Shown here: piece by piece, positions 1 to 6,535 of the stretch
How positions within the stretch are numbered: position 1 is the first letter of the stretch
Layout of the letters: the number at the start of each line of letters is the position of its first letter
Assembly (NCBI GenBank): GCA_012728025.1
Contig: JAAYFX010000174.1
Coordinates: forward strand, 1 to 15,985
Reading direction: 5' to 3'
DNA length: 15,985 bases
Source: Clostridiales bacterium
GTDB lineage: Bacteria > Bacillota > Clostridia > Oscillospirales > Oscillospiraceae
The notes under the pieces: model-generated
What the model saw: the letters and a program-made list of their open reading frames with translations, nothing else
Database searches by the model: none
What the model was told of the DNA's origin: nothing
Position numbers and translations under genes: made by a program

Positions 1-54
1 CCCCAAAATTTTTCACAGTTTGTTTTATTATGAGCTTATATTCATGTCTTATCC

Positions 55-83
55 TTGACAAAAGGATACCATCTGTTTATCAT
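55..83 (+). promoter_or_regulatory. Promoter of the LysR-type regulator gene
   Basis: A perfect -35 box TTGACA (55-60) is followed after 17 bp by TATCAT (78-83), a 5/6 match to the sigma-A -10 box. It lies about 75 bp upstream of the GTG start at 157, leaving an untranslated leader of roughly 65-70 nt. This is read directly from the sequence; activity is inferred. Confidence 0.7.
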
Positions 84-136
84 GATGTAAAATGCGTTAT
101 TTGATGCATAATCATGCGTCATACAGAACAATCATG
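79..136 (+). repeat. Three ATCATG repeats between the lysR promoter and start
   Basis: The hexamer ATCATG occurs at 79-84 (overlapping the -10 box), 111-116 and 131-136. The spacings are 32 and 20 bp, close to three and two helical turns. LysR-type proteins often autoregulate through repeated sites near their own promoter, so these may be operator half-sites. The motif is short and A+T-rich, and chance is not excluded. Confidence 0.25.
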
Positions 137-156
137 TCAAATGGAGGGGCTTTTTA

Positions 157-1056
157 GTGGAATTAAAACATCTTACCTGCTTTAAGAGGGTCGCTGAGCT
201 AGAACATCTTACAAGGGCGGCAAATGAACTTTATATGTCTCAATCTCGTTTAAGCCATGTGATAGCCGAGCTTGAAGCAGAGCTTGGTGTAAAGCTATTT
301 GACAGGGAGGGCCGCGGCATAAAACTAAATCCCTGCGGCAAAGCATTTTATAGAGATGTTGTAAATATTATGTACCAAATCGAGGACTCTGCCATGAGAG
401 TCCGCGAACTGGACAGGCGTCAGTCCATTCAGCTGACAATTGCCACCAATGTAAGCACATATATGGCAGGACTGCTCCACGCAGCTCAAGAAGCCTCAAC
501 CGGATTGGTGATTCGGCAATATTCTGCTGATAGGCGCAAAATCACCCGAATGCTTATAGATGGGGACATAGATTATGCTCTTTGTTGCCCTATTCTTACG
601 GAGGAAAGGGATTTGACAAGCTCTCTGCTTTATAAAGAGAAGGGTGTTGTCATTTATCCCCCGAACCATTGGCTGAAAGACCATAAGACGGTTTCCTTTC
701 ATGAAATAAAAAATGAACGCTTTATTAATGTCGGCGTAGGCTATGGTATACGAGATGTTCAGGATGCGTATTTCAGTCAACTTGGAATATTTCCGGATAT
801 TGTAATTGAGACAACCGACACATCATCAATTTTCAACTATGTACAGGAAGGGCTGGGCATTGCCATTGCGCCCAGAAGCATGACACTTCGGCATCCGTTG
901 TTTAGCAAGAGATATGCAGAGATTACTGAGGAAACAATTGCGACCATTGGCCTTACTTGGAGAAATAACCATTATATTACCGAAAGTCGGAGGGTGTTTT
1001 TTGACGCTGCGAATATTTACTTTTCTAATCTAAAAGCTATTGTTAAAAGCTTATAA
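157..1056 (+). CDS. LysR-family transcriptional regulator
   Basis: A DNA-binding regulator of 299 residues, the usual LysR length. The N-terminal winged helix-turn-helix (about residues 1-60) carries the family pattern: RAANELYMSQSRLSHVIAELE, then LGVKLFDR, then GRGIKLN, and a linker helix follows. Residues from about 90 to 290 resemble the periplasmic-binding-like effector domain, including the typical late segment GLGIAIAPRS. The start is the GTG at 157, set by GGAGGGG at 143-149, seven bases upstream. The gene has its own promoter (55-83). The next gene on the same strand belongs to an unrelated BlaI/BlaR1 unit, and whatever lies before position 1 is not visible, so the target and ligand cannot be named. 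A divergent gene upstream, outside the window, would be the usual first candidate target. The family call is firm; the function is open. Confidence 0.93.
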   Translation: MELKHLTCFKRVAELEHLTRAANELYMSQSRLSHVIAELEAELGVKLFDREGRGIKLNPCGKAFYRDVVNIMYQIEDSAMRVRELDRRQSIQLTIATNVSTYMAGLLHAAQEASTGLVIRQYSADRRKITRMLIDGDIDYALCCPILTEERDLTSSLLYKEKGVVIYPPNHWLKDHKTVSFHEIKNERFINVGVGYGIRDVQDAYFSQLGIFPDIVIETTDTSSIFNYVQEGLGIAIAPRSMTLRHPLFSKRYAEITEETIATIGLTWRNNHYITESRRVFFDAANIYFSNLKAIVKSL

Positions 1057-1116
1057 TATTTTATTCGGCTAAATGGAGGTATGTATTGAAAAATTTTCTT
1101 AAAAGCTTGTAATATT
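1043..1116 (+). repeat. Duplicated gene tail after lysR (possible gene remnant)
   Basis: The last bases of lysR plus its stop (1043-1060, TTAAAAGCTTATAATATT) recur at 1099-1116 with one mismatch. The second copy ends a tiny reading frame that starts at TTG 1086 behind GGAGGT (1075-1080) and encodes LKNFLKSL; the regulator itself ends LKAIVKSL. The bases AAATGGAGG before the tiny frame also match those before lysR. This could be the scar of an almost completely deleted second lysR-like copy. The match is short and A+T-rich, so coincidence remains possible. Confidence 0.3.
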
Positions 1117-1161
1117 CATATTTTCTTTCATTATTATTCTAATTGCTTTTATTGCAAGATG

Positions 1162-1180
1162 ATATTGTTGATAACAATAT
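1162..1180. repeat. Short inverted repeat, possible second regulator site
   Basis: The arms ATATTGTT and AACAATAT (8 bp each) flank a three-base centre. The half-sites ATTGT/ACAAT also occur in the palindrome at the blaI promoter 110 bp downstream, but in the opposite relative order. No T-tract follows, so a terminator is unlikely. It may be an accessory BlaI site or mere A+T-rich symmetry. Confidence 0.25.
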
Positions 1181-1288
1181 GTGACATAATATAGTATAAA
1201 ACAACACACTTATGCTATAACATTGAAACGCCATCATTTTCATCCAAAGTCAATGCTTAGTGGCTTTAATATAATGCATTGTTTTATG

Positions 1289-1320
1289 TTGACATACAAC
1301 AATTAATATTGTAGAATGTC
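1289..1320 (+). promoter_or_regulatory. Promoter with overlapping BlaI/MecI-type operator
   Basis: The promoter is TTGACA (1289-1294), a 17-bp spacer, then TAGAAT (1312-1317). An imperfect 30-bp palindrome at 1291-1320 lies across it: outer arms GACAT/ATGTC, inner arms ACAAT/ATTGT, with 11 of 15 positions in each arm symmetrical. BlaI/MecI dimers bind dyads containing TACA/TGTA over their own promoters, and this site reads ACAA...TTGTA in that style. Bound repressor would cover both promoter boxes, so autorepression of the downstream three-gene unit is the natural reading. The palindrome and boxes are seen directly; the assignment to BlaI is inferred from position. Confidence 0.75.
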
Positions 1321-1342
1321 GATAAAAAAAGAAGGTGATATT

Positions 1343-1735
1343 ATGAATCCGCTATCCAAAAGCGAATATGAGGTTCTGGCCTTGTTATGGCGTGAAAATC
1401 GTGGGCTGACGGCTGTTGAAATTAATGAGCTTGCCGAGGATAAGTCTTGGAAAAATACGTCTATCCATCTAATTTTAAACAGTATGCTAGATAAAGGTGT
1501 TGCGATTGTTGATGGCATGGTTAGGTCGGGGCGTGTGTATAGCCGCTTATTCCGAGCGGCGCTCACACCGGAAGAATATGCAATGATGCAGGTCAAGCAA
1601 AGCACAGCCTTCGCTCATGACCAAAGCGCCGCAATAACCAGCTTGGTTACCGCCCTTATTGATAGCAGTGAAATCAACAAAGAAGCGATTGAAAGAATTG
1701 AGGAGCTGATTAAAAAAAAGAAAGAGAGCCTCTAA
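1343..1735 (+). CDS. BlaI/MecI-family transcriptional repressor
   Basis: A 130-residue winged-helix repressor of the BlaI/MecI/CopY group, which usually runs 120-140 residues. The N-terminus LSKSEYEVLALLW matches the family helix 1 pattern. It is followed by the EI..L helix, then SWKNTSIHLILNSMLDKGVA as recognition helix and wing approach, then GRVYSRLFRAALTPEEY; the C-terminal helix should dimerise. The start is ATG 1343 behind GAAGGTGAT (1331-1339). An in-frame ATG at 1316 lies inside the -10 box and cannot be on the transcript. The blaR1-like gene begins directly after the stop. In known systems a signal makes BlaR1 cleave or inactivate BlaI, releasing the operon. No beta-lactamase or PBP gene is adjacent here, so the regulated output may be the small secreted peptide and the sensor itself. 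Confidence 0.92.
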   Translation: MNPLSKSEYEVLALLWRENRGLTAVEINELAEDKSWKNTSIHLILNSMLDKGVAIVDGMVRSGRVYSRLFRAALTPEEYAMMQVKQSTAFAHDQSAAITSLVTALIDSSEINKEAIERIEELIKKKKESL

Positions 1736-2884
1736 ATGGACGCTTCAATCTATTCTTTTTTGATAGCGTTGGCGTGGTGCAACGTGTTCGTTTTATTTGG
1801 AATAATGCTCCGGCATAAAACTGATTTCGTTCTCAAGTATGGTGTGAACTTTATTTTGCTCATCATGTCTATTGGGATACTGAGACTGTTTATTCCAATT
1901 GAATCCCGTTTTTCCATTGTCCTTGCTTCAAACACGATTATGCCATTCCTTCAACGTTTTCTAAGGGCAGAGCTGTTTCAGATTAACAATATCTGGATTG
2001 ATAGATTTGAAATTCTTATCTGGATTTGGCTCTTGGGAAGCTTCTTATACCTTTTAAGTATTGCCCTTAGAATTGCAAAGCTCAAACGTGCCGTCAGGCG
2101 GATTCCTCCGGAGGATAACAGGCAGGCAGTTCGAGTGATGAACACAATTATATGCAGTGCCAAGATAAGACGGCAATGCCGTATCATTGTTTCTGAGGAT
2201 GTTGCAACTCCAATGTTGGTTGGATATTTTAAACCGACCATATTGCTTCCATGCTTGTCCTTATCCGATGAGGAGCTTCGGTATGTACTGCTCCACGAAT
2301 GGGGACATTTTACGCATAAGCATCTATGGACAAAGCTGCTATTCAATATTCTCTGCGCCTTGCTATGGTGGAATCCCTTGGTGTATATGATGAAAGCGAA
2401 CATGGACAACATTCTTGAAATTAGTTGTGACCGACTTGTAGTTGATGGCATGGATGATTCAGAGCGAGTTAAATATGTTGAATCTACAACGAAGGTAATG
2501 AGGCAAATGGCAGACAAAATGCCGCAGCTTGCTCTGTCATCAGTCGGGTTCATCGCGGCTGATACCGAAGCAATTGTTCAGCGGTGTGAGCTTGTGCTTT
2601 TTCCGCCCAAAAGATTTAGTAGCCGCACTAAATATATATTAGGGACAGCTATTTTATGCCTTACTATATTTTCATATGCATTCGTTGTTCAGCCAGATAC
2701 GCCCCCACCAATAGAAGAAGGACATTTTACTATTGGATATGAAAACTCTTATCTAGTGCCCAATAATGACGATACATACAGCTTATATATTAATAAAAAC
2801 TTTTTATTTAATTTGGATGTGAGCGAAATATATTCATTACCATACTCAGAGCTACCAATGAGAAATGAGGAGAATATCAAATGA
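1736..2884 (+). CDS. BlaR1-like M56 membrane metallopeptidase without beta-lactam sensor domain
   Basis: A 382-residue integral membrane zinc protease of peptidase family M56. Likely membrane segments lie near residues 4-26, 35-53, 91-113 and 300-318. Between the last two is the cytoplasmic protease domain with HEWGH (187-191), the HEXXH zinc site, and LEISCD with the third ligand E228, as in BlaR1/MecR1. Classical BlaR1 is about 600 residues because a penicillin-binding-like domain follows the last membrane helix. Here only about 65 residues follow, with no SxxK/KTG arrangement that I can see, so the stimulus is probably not a beta-lactam bound covalently. The ATG follows the blaI stop codon immediately, behind a weak GAGAG site, suggesting translational coupling. 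The stop overlaps the next ATG. Its presumed substrate is the BlaI-type repressor encoded upstream. Confidence 0.88.
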   Translation: MDASIYSFLIALAWCNVFVLFGIMLRHKTDFVLKYGVNFILLIMSIGILRLFIPIESRFSIVLASNTIMPFLQRFLRAELFQINNIWIDRFEILIWIWLLGSFLYLLSIALRIAKLKRAVRRIPPEDNRQAVRVMNTIICSAKIRRQCRIIVSEDVATPMLVGYFKPTILLPCLSLSDEELRYVLLHEWGHFTHKHLWTKLLFNILCALLWWNPLVYMMKANMDNILEISCDRLVVDGMDDSERVKYVESTTKVMRQMADKMPQLALSSVGFIAADTEAIVQRCELVLFPPKRFSSRTKYILGTAILCLTIFSYAFVVQPDTPPPIEEGHFTIGYENSYLVPNNDDTYSLYINKNFLFNLDVSEIYSLPYSELPMRNEENIK

Positions 2885-3117
2885 AAAACAAAAAACCCCT
2901 ATTGTTCCTGTTCGCTATTCTGTTAAGTTTGAATGTTATGGGCATTGGTGCCACAGCTGTTTACACACCCTCAATTCAATCTGATGGAGACATCATAACG
3001 CCACAGGCTGAAGTAACTGAATGGGTGTTTCGTTATAATGAGAATGGCGTTCTCCAGAAGAGACTTTGGTCACGCACCTATGCGAAATGGCTGACTGATT
3101 GGATTGACGTAAAATAA
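2881..3117 (+). CDS. Small secreted Trp-rich peptide of the BlaI/BlaR1-like operon
   Basis: A 78-residue protein whose ATG overlaps the blaR1-like stop (ATGA). Residues 1-25 form a typical Sec signal peptide: KNKK at the start, a hydrophobic stretch LLFLFAILLSLNVMGIG, and a likely cleavage site after ATA near residue 26. The mature part, about 50 residues, ends with EWVFRYNENGVLQKRLWSRT and WLTDWIDV, rich in Trp and Arg. No cysteine, lipobox, LPXTG or double-glycine leader is seen. I do not recognise a named function. As the last gene of a signal-controlled operon it could be the effector (a cell-surface or bacteriocin-like peptide) or a ligand monitored by the BlaR1-like protein. The small size makes the gene call less secure than its neighbours, but the signal peptide and coupled start support it. 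Confidence 0.75.
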   Translation: MKNKKPLLFLFAILLSLNVMGIGATAVYTPSIQSDGDIITPQAEVTEWVFRYNENGVLQKRLWSRTYAKWLTDWIDVK

Positions 3118-3356
3118 TTAAGTGACTACAAACAGTGTTCCATTCTAATTTTACTTAGCCTTTAAGGCTGACAACGGAGTGTATGCGCACCGTACCCCCC
3201 CTTGTCCTTTTATAAGCTTTGCCGCCTGTGCTTTATTTACACAAAAAGACCGAACAACGAATAAAATGGGGTCTTGCGGATATATCTATACAAATATAGA
3301 ACATATATTTCACTGAAGTTTGTGTTATCCTCCACTTTCCTAAAAAACCTTTCCAT
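3118..3356. other. Intergenic region between the peptide gene and the aromatic operon
   Basis: No convincing coding region on either strand. A short symmetric sequence AGCCTTTAAGGCT (3157-3169) has a one-base centre and no T-tract, so I do not call it a terminator. No T-box signature or other recognised leader RNA is visible. Confidence 0.5.
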
Positions 3357-3364
3357 GATATACT
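3357..3364 (+). promoter_or_regulatory. Extended -10 promoter candidate for the aromatic operon
   Basis: TGATATACT (beginning with TG at 3356-3357, then A, then TATACT at 3359-3364) fits an extended -10 box; no good -35 box sits 17 bp upstream. Transcription starting near 3371 would place the leader-peptide ATG about 30 nt from the 5' end, as is usual for attenuator leaders. Inferred. Confidence 0.45.
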
Positions 3365-3401
3365 GAAAAAACTTATCTTTTATTGAAAAGAGAGCATAAT
3401 G

Positions 3402-3506
3402 ATGACAAATACGATTCGCACTAATGCATATCGCTACTTTAGCTTTACCTATTATTTTTGGGTAAGGCTTATTGCGGTTTGGCAGATAACGTGCGATGTG
3501 CGATGA
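3402..3506 (+). CDS. Leader peptide rich in Tyr, Phe and Trp (attenuator of the aro operon)
   Basis: A 34-codon reading frame in the aroF leader (35 codons if the adjacent ATG at 3399 is used). It is preceded by a modest AGAG site at 3391-3394. Residues 9-20 read AYRYFSFTYYFW: four Tyr, three Phe and one Trp, eight aromatic codons in the eleven from Tyr10 to Trp20; Trp27 follows. The stop TGA is at 3504-3506, 28 nt before a strong terminator. Such a codon run directly before the first gene of a Phe/Tyr/Trp pathway is the hallmark of ribosome-mediated attenuation. Uncharged tRNA-Tyr, -Phe or -Trp would stall the ribosome on the run and favour read-through into aroF. The frame and terminator are seen directly; the regulatory role is inferred from known leaders such as trpL, pheL and corynebacterial aroR. 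Confidence 0.85.
   Translation: MTNTIRTNAYRYFSFTYYFWVRLIAVWQITCDVR
3441..3477 (+). promoter_or_regulatory. Attenuator hairpin and antiterminator strand
   Basis: AGCTTTACC (3441-3449) can pair over nine positions, one a G-U, with GGTAAGGCT (3461-3469). The loop holds the Tyr17-Tyr18-Phe19-Trp20 codons. Just downstream, ATTGCGG (3471-3477) can pair over seven positions, one a G-U, with CCGCAGT (3537-3543) in the 5' arm of the terminator; it imitates the ACTGCGG of the terminator's own 3' arm. These would be the pause/anti-antiterminator hairpin and the antiterminator strand. The pairings are read from the sequence; no folding energy was computed. Confidence 0.55.
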
Positions 3507-3533
3507 AAGTATAATCCCGATTCATTGTATATT

Positions 3534-3572
3534 AGCCCGCAGTCAAGCCGACTGCGGGCTTTTTGTATTTTT
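3534..3572 (+). terminator. Intrinsic terminator of the aro attenuator
   Basis: A perfect 11-bp stem AGCCCGCAGTC/GACTGCGGGCT with the loop AAGCC is followed by TTTTGTATTTTT (3561-3572). It lies between the leader peptide and the aroF ribosome binding site, on the same strand and 29 bp before the aroF start, so it can only serve as a conditional terminator for the operon. Confidence 0.93.
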
Positions 3573-3601
3573 AAAACAACTGTGGAAGGAAGAAATGACG
3601 T

Positions 3602-4621
3602 ATGATTGTTGTACTAAAAGAAAATCCGAACAAAGGCCAGCTGGAAAGCTTAATTTCTTGGCTCCAAGACAAGGGGCTCCAAGTGCATATTTCAGAAGGC
3701 GCTTCCCACATGATTCTGGGGCTGGTCGGCGATACATCCACTCTGGATATTGACCTTCTTTCCGCCCTTGATATTGTCGGCAACGTAAAGCGTGTTCAAG
3801 AGCCGTATAAAAATGCGAACCGAAAATTTCATCCCGATGACACCATCATACACGTCGGAGGCACACAGATTGGAGGTGGAAATCTAACGCTTATGGCAGG
3901 CCCCTGCTCGGTTGAAACGGAAGAGCAAATCGTCGCTGTTGCAAAAGCGGTCAAGGCCAGCGGAGCAACACTGTTGCGTGGCGGTGCTTTTAAGCCGAGA
4001 ACTTCGCCATATGCCTTCCAAGGTCTTGGAGATGATGGACTTCGCCTTCTTTCCCTTGCAAAAAAGGAGACAGGACTGCCAATCATTACTGAAATAATGG
4101 ATGTTTCGCAGCTCCCCTTATTTGATGATGTGGATGTAATACAAGTCGGAGCACGAAATATACAAAACTTTAACCTCCTAAAGGTCTTGGGCAAGCAGGA
4201 TAAGCCGGTAATGATTAAGCGTGGAATGTCCACCACCTACGAGGAGTGGCTCATGAGCGCAGAATACGTCATGGCGGGGGGCAATCCAAATGTCATCCTC
4301 TGTGAGCGTGGAATTAGAACGTTTGAGACTTATACTCGCAACACCCTTGATATTTCAGCTATTCCTGTCCTCCGCCGGCTTACACACCTTCCGATTATTG
4401 TCGACCCAAGCCATGCCGCAGGCGATGCTGCCCTTGTTGCCCCACTTTCAAATGCAGCAATAAGCTGTGGAGTTGACGGGCTTTTAATCGAAGTCCATAA
4501 TGACCCTGAACACGCATTGTGCGACGGAAAGCAATCCCTTAGACCGGAAGCCTTCGACAAACTGGCAAAAAAGCTTTTTGCACTGCACCAGTTCATTAAC
4601 ACTCAGGAGGATTCGGTATGA
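3602..4621 (+). CDS. aroF: 3-deoxy-7-phosphoheptulonate (DAHP) synthase, type I beta with N-terminal regulatory domain
   Basis: Condenses phosphoenolpyruvate and erythrose 4-phosphate, the committed first step of the shikimate pathway, in the cytoplasm. The 339 residues match the Thermotoga-type enzyme: a ferredoxin-like domain at residues 1 to about 70, which binds Tyr/Phe as feedback inhibitors in that subfamily, then the TIM-barrel catalytic domain. Visible motifs are AGPCSVE, LRGGAFKPRTSPYAFQG, GARNIQNF, PVMIKRG and DPSHAAG. The metal ligands expected from the Thermotoga enzyme are present as C102, H271, E297 and D308. The start ATG follows GGAAGGA at 3584-3590. The stop overlaps the tyrA start by four bases. 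It is the first structural gene behind the attenuator, so both enzyme-level inhibition and transcriptional attenuation probably act here. Confidence 0.96.
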   Translation: MIVVLKENPNKGQLESLISWLQDKGLQVHISEGASHMILGLVGDTSTLDIDLLSALDIVGNVKRVQEPYKNANRKFHPDDTIIHVGGTQIGGGNLTLMAGPCSVETEEQIVAVAKAVKASGATLLRGGAFKPRTSPYAFQGLGDDGLRLLSLAKKETGLPIITEIMDVSQLPLFDDVDVIQVGARNIQNFNLLKVLGKQDKPVMIKRGMSTTYEEWLMSAEYVMAGGNPNVILCERGIRTFETYTRNTLDISAIPVLRRLTHLPIIVDPSHAAGDAALVAPLSNAAISCGVDGLLIEVHNDPEHALCDGKQSLRPEAFDKLAKKLFALHQFINTQEDSV

Positions 4622-5454
4622 AAATCGGCATAATTGGGCTTGGTTTGATTGGCGGCTCTCTTGCCAAGAGTATAAAAAGCCGTACCCAACACAAGGTTGT
4701 CGCCACTGACCTCAATTCGGAAACCGTCTTGTTGGCAAAGCTCTGCGGCGCAATTGATGGGTTTCTGACTGATGAAAACCTTGGCGAATGTGATTTGATA
4801 CTTACGGCAATATGCCCGCAGTCTACAATCGCTTGGGTCAAAGAACATGGCTTAAACATTTCACCCCAAGCTATCTTTGTGGATATGTGCGGAATAAAGC
4901 GGTCGGTCTGTTCAGAACTTAAACCCCTTGCCCAGCAATTCGGGTTTTCGTATATCGGCGGACATCCCATGGCAGGCAAGGAATACGGAGGCTTCGCCAA
5001 TTCTTCCGACAATCTTTTCGAAGGTGCGTCTATGATATTAACACCTGATGATAAAACCAATATGGAGATGTTGGAAAGCTTAAAGACCTTTTTTACCGAT
5101 ATTGGCTTTTCAGGGCTGACCTTTTCGACTCCCGACGAACATGATAGGATAATCGCCTATACCTCCCAGCTTGCTCATCTGACTTCCAGCGCCTATATCA
5201 AATCACCGGATGCCCAGATGAGGCGAGGGTTTTCATCGGGCAGTTTCAAGGATATGACACGTGTCGCCCACCTTGACGAAGATATGTGGACAGAGCTTAT
5301 GATGGCAAATGCTGATTATCTTACAGACCAGCTTGAAATTTTAATCGGTCATTTGAATGAGTATCTTGAACCCCTGCGAACCAATGATGCAGAAAAGCTA
5401 CGCACTCTGCTAAAGGACGGCAGGGAGAAGAAAATCGCAGCAGGAGGTAATTGA
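4618..5454 (+). CDS. tyrA: Prephenate dehydrogenase
   Basis: Oxidatively decarboxylates prephenate to 4-hydroxyphenylpyruvate, the tyrosine branch. The N-terminal dinucleotide-binding fold is clear: IGIIGLGLIGGSLAKSIK at residues 3-20. The conserved substrate region GGHPMAGKEYGGF contains H116, and the helical C-terminal domain contains EHDRIIAYTSQLAHL with H175. At 278 residues it has no room for the C-terminal ACT domain found in many Firmicute TyrA proteins, so tyrosine feedback through such a domain is unlikely. The start ATG overlaps the aroF stop (ATGA) behind AGGAGG, and aroB begins one base after the stop. NAD rather than NADP use is probable from the family but not decided here. Confidence 0.94.
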   Translation: MKIGIIGLGLIGGSLAKSIKSRTQHKVVATDLNSETVLLAKLCGAIDGFLTDENLGECDLILTAICPQSTIAWVKEHGLNISPQAIFVDMCGIKRSVCSELKPLAQQFGFSYIGGHPMAGKEYGGFANSSDNLFEGASMILTPDDKTNMEMLESLKTFFTDIGFSGLTFSTPDEHDRIIAYTSQLAHLTSSAYIKSPDAQMRRGFSSGSFKDMTRVAHLDEDMWTELMMANADYLTDQLEILIGHLNEYLEPLRTNDAEKLRTLLKDGREKKIAAGGN

Positions 5455-5455
5455 T

Positions 5456-6535
5456 TTGGAAATCAAATCTGTTCGCATCAATGCGGGAAAAGGTTATGAC
5501 GTTTCTATCGGCGAAAACCTTCTCGGCTCCTGCGGTGATGTTATAGGAAAGACAATTAACCCCTGTCGTGCCGCCATTATAACCGACTCAAATGTTGAAA
5601 GGCTTTTCCTTTCCACCGTAGCGGATAGTCTGGAAAATGAGGGCTTTTCCGTCAGCACCTTCTCTTTTCCCGCAGGTGAGCAGTCAAAATCGATTGGAAC
5701 ACTTTCCAATATTCTTGAATTTCTCGGGGAGAGCCGCCTTACACGGACGGATTGTGTGCTTGCTCTGGGCGGAGGGGTCACAGGCGACCTTGCTGGATTT
5801 GCCGCAGGGACTTATCTCCGTGGAATCAGATATGTGCAAATTCCAACCACCTTTCTGGCGGCCGTTGATTCCTCAGTTGGCGGGAAAACCGGCATCAATC
5901 TCATGACCGGCAAAAACCTGGCCGGAGTGTTTGTTCAGCCTGAAGCGGTCATCTGTGATGTTAGCTGTGTTAAACAGCTTCCTGATGAGGTTTTTGCCGA
6001 TGGTGCGGCAGAAGCTATTAAAACCGGAATCCTATCGGGAGAGGACTTGTTTTCCCTTTTTGAAACCGGAGATGTCAAGCCGTCTTTGGCAGAAATTATT
6101 AAGATGTGTGTAACCTTTAAAGGGAGCATTGTAGAGGCTGATGAGTTTGAAGCAGGGCTTCGCAAAACACTTAACCTTGGACATACTGTTGGCCACGCGA
6201 TCGAGAAATGCAGCAATTATGCCATCTCCCATGGACACGCAGTCGCAGCGGGAATGGCAGTTATCGCACGGGCTGCAGACAGGCTCGGGTTTAGCAGCAC
6301 ACCTGTTGCTCCACGTATAGAAAAAACACTTATCAGAAATTCCCTGCCCATATACACCGACTTTTCAGCAGAGAACCTTACCGCCGCCGCACTTTCGGAT
6401 AAAAAGCGCTCGGGAGAGGAAATCACCTTGGTTATTCCCGATAGTATTGGCAGGTGTTATCTGAAAAAGATACCTGTAAGCACGTTGCATTCTGTAATCA
6501 ATGCGGGACTGGAGGTTTCATCATGGACGTCATAA
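5456..6535 (+). CDS. aroB: 3-dehydroquinate synthase
   Basis: Converts DAHP to 3-dehydroquinate, the second shikimate step, using NAD and a divalent metal. The length of 359 residues is typical. Motifs seen are LALGGGVTGDLAGFAAGTYLRG in the NAD/substrate region, PTTFLAAVDSSVGGKTGIN, and the metal ligands E186 (AAEAIKTG), H247 (LGHTVGHAIE) and H259 (SHGHAVAAGM). The start is a TTG at 5456 set by AGGAGGT (5442-5448), seven bases away; no ATG serves this frame. The last 13 bases overlap the true start of aroA, which implies coupled translation. Confidence 0.96.
   Translation: MEIKSVRINAGKGYDVSIGENLLGSCGDVIGKTINPCRAAIITDSNVERLFLSTVADSLENEGFSVSTFSFPAGEQSKSIGTLSNILEFLGESRLTRTDCVLALGGGVTGDLAGFAAGTYLRGIRYVQIPTTFLAAVDSSVGGKTGINLMTGKNLAGVFVQPEAVICDVSCVKQLPDEVFADGAAEAIKTGILSGEDLFSLFETGDVKPSLAEIIKMCVTFKGSIVEADEFEAGLRKTLNLGHTVGHAIEKCSNYAISHGHAVAAGMAVIARAADRLGFSSTPVAPRIEKTLIRNSLPIYTDFSAENLTAAALSDKKRSGEEITLVIPDSIGRCYLKKIPVSTLHSVINAGLEVSSWTS

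Noticed and set aside
1162..1180. Inverted repeat as a terminator for lysR
   Set aside because: The stem is short and A+T-rich and no T-tract follows on the plus strand; a weak protein-binding site is the better guess.
1316..1342. Upstream ATG that would add nine residues to the BlaI-type repressor
   Set aside because: It lies within the -10 box TAGAAT, upstream of any transcript from that promoter, and the GAAGGTGAT site fits ATG 1343 instead.
1978..2553. A 191-codon minus-strand frame opposite the blaR1-like gene
   Set aside because: Antisense to a protein with intact HEWGH and ExxCD motifs; Ser/Leu-rich shadow translation without family features.
3118..3601. T-box riboswitch in front of the aromatic operon
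   Set aside because: No AGGGTGGNACCGCG-like T-box sequence was found; the leader instead contains an aromatic-codon peptide and a terminator.
6454..6522. N-terminal extension of EPSP synthase to the first in-frame ATG
   Set aside because: The extension lies inside the aroB coding region, has no ribosome site, and the family begins at the ATG at 6523 preceded by GGAGGT.
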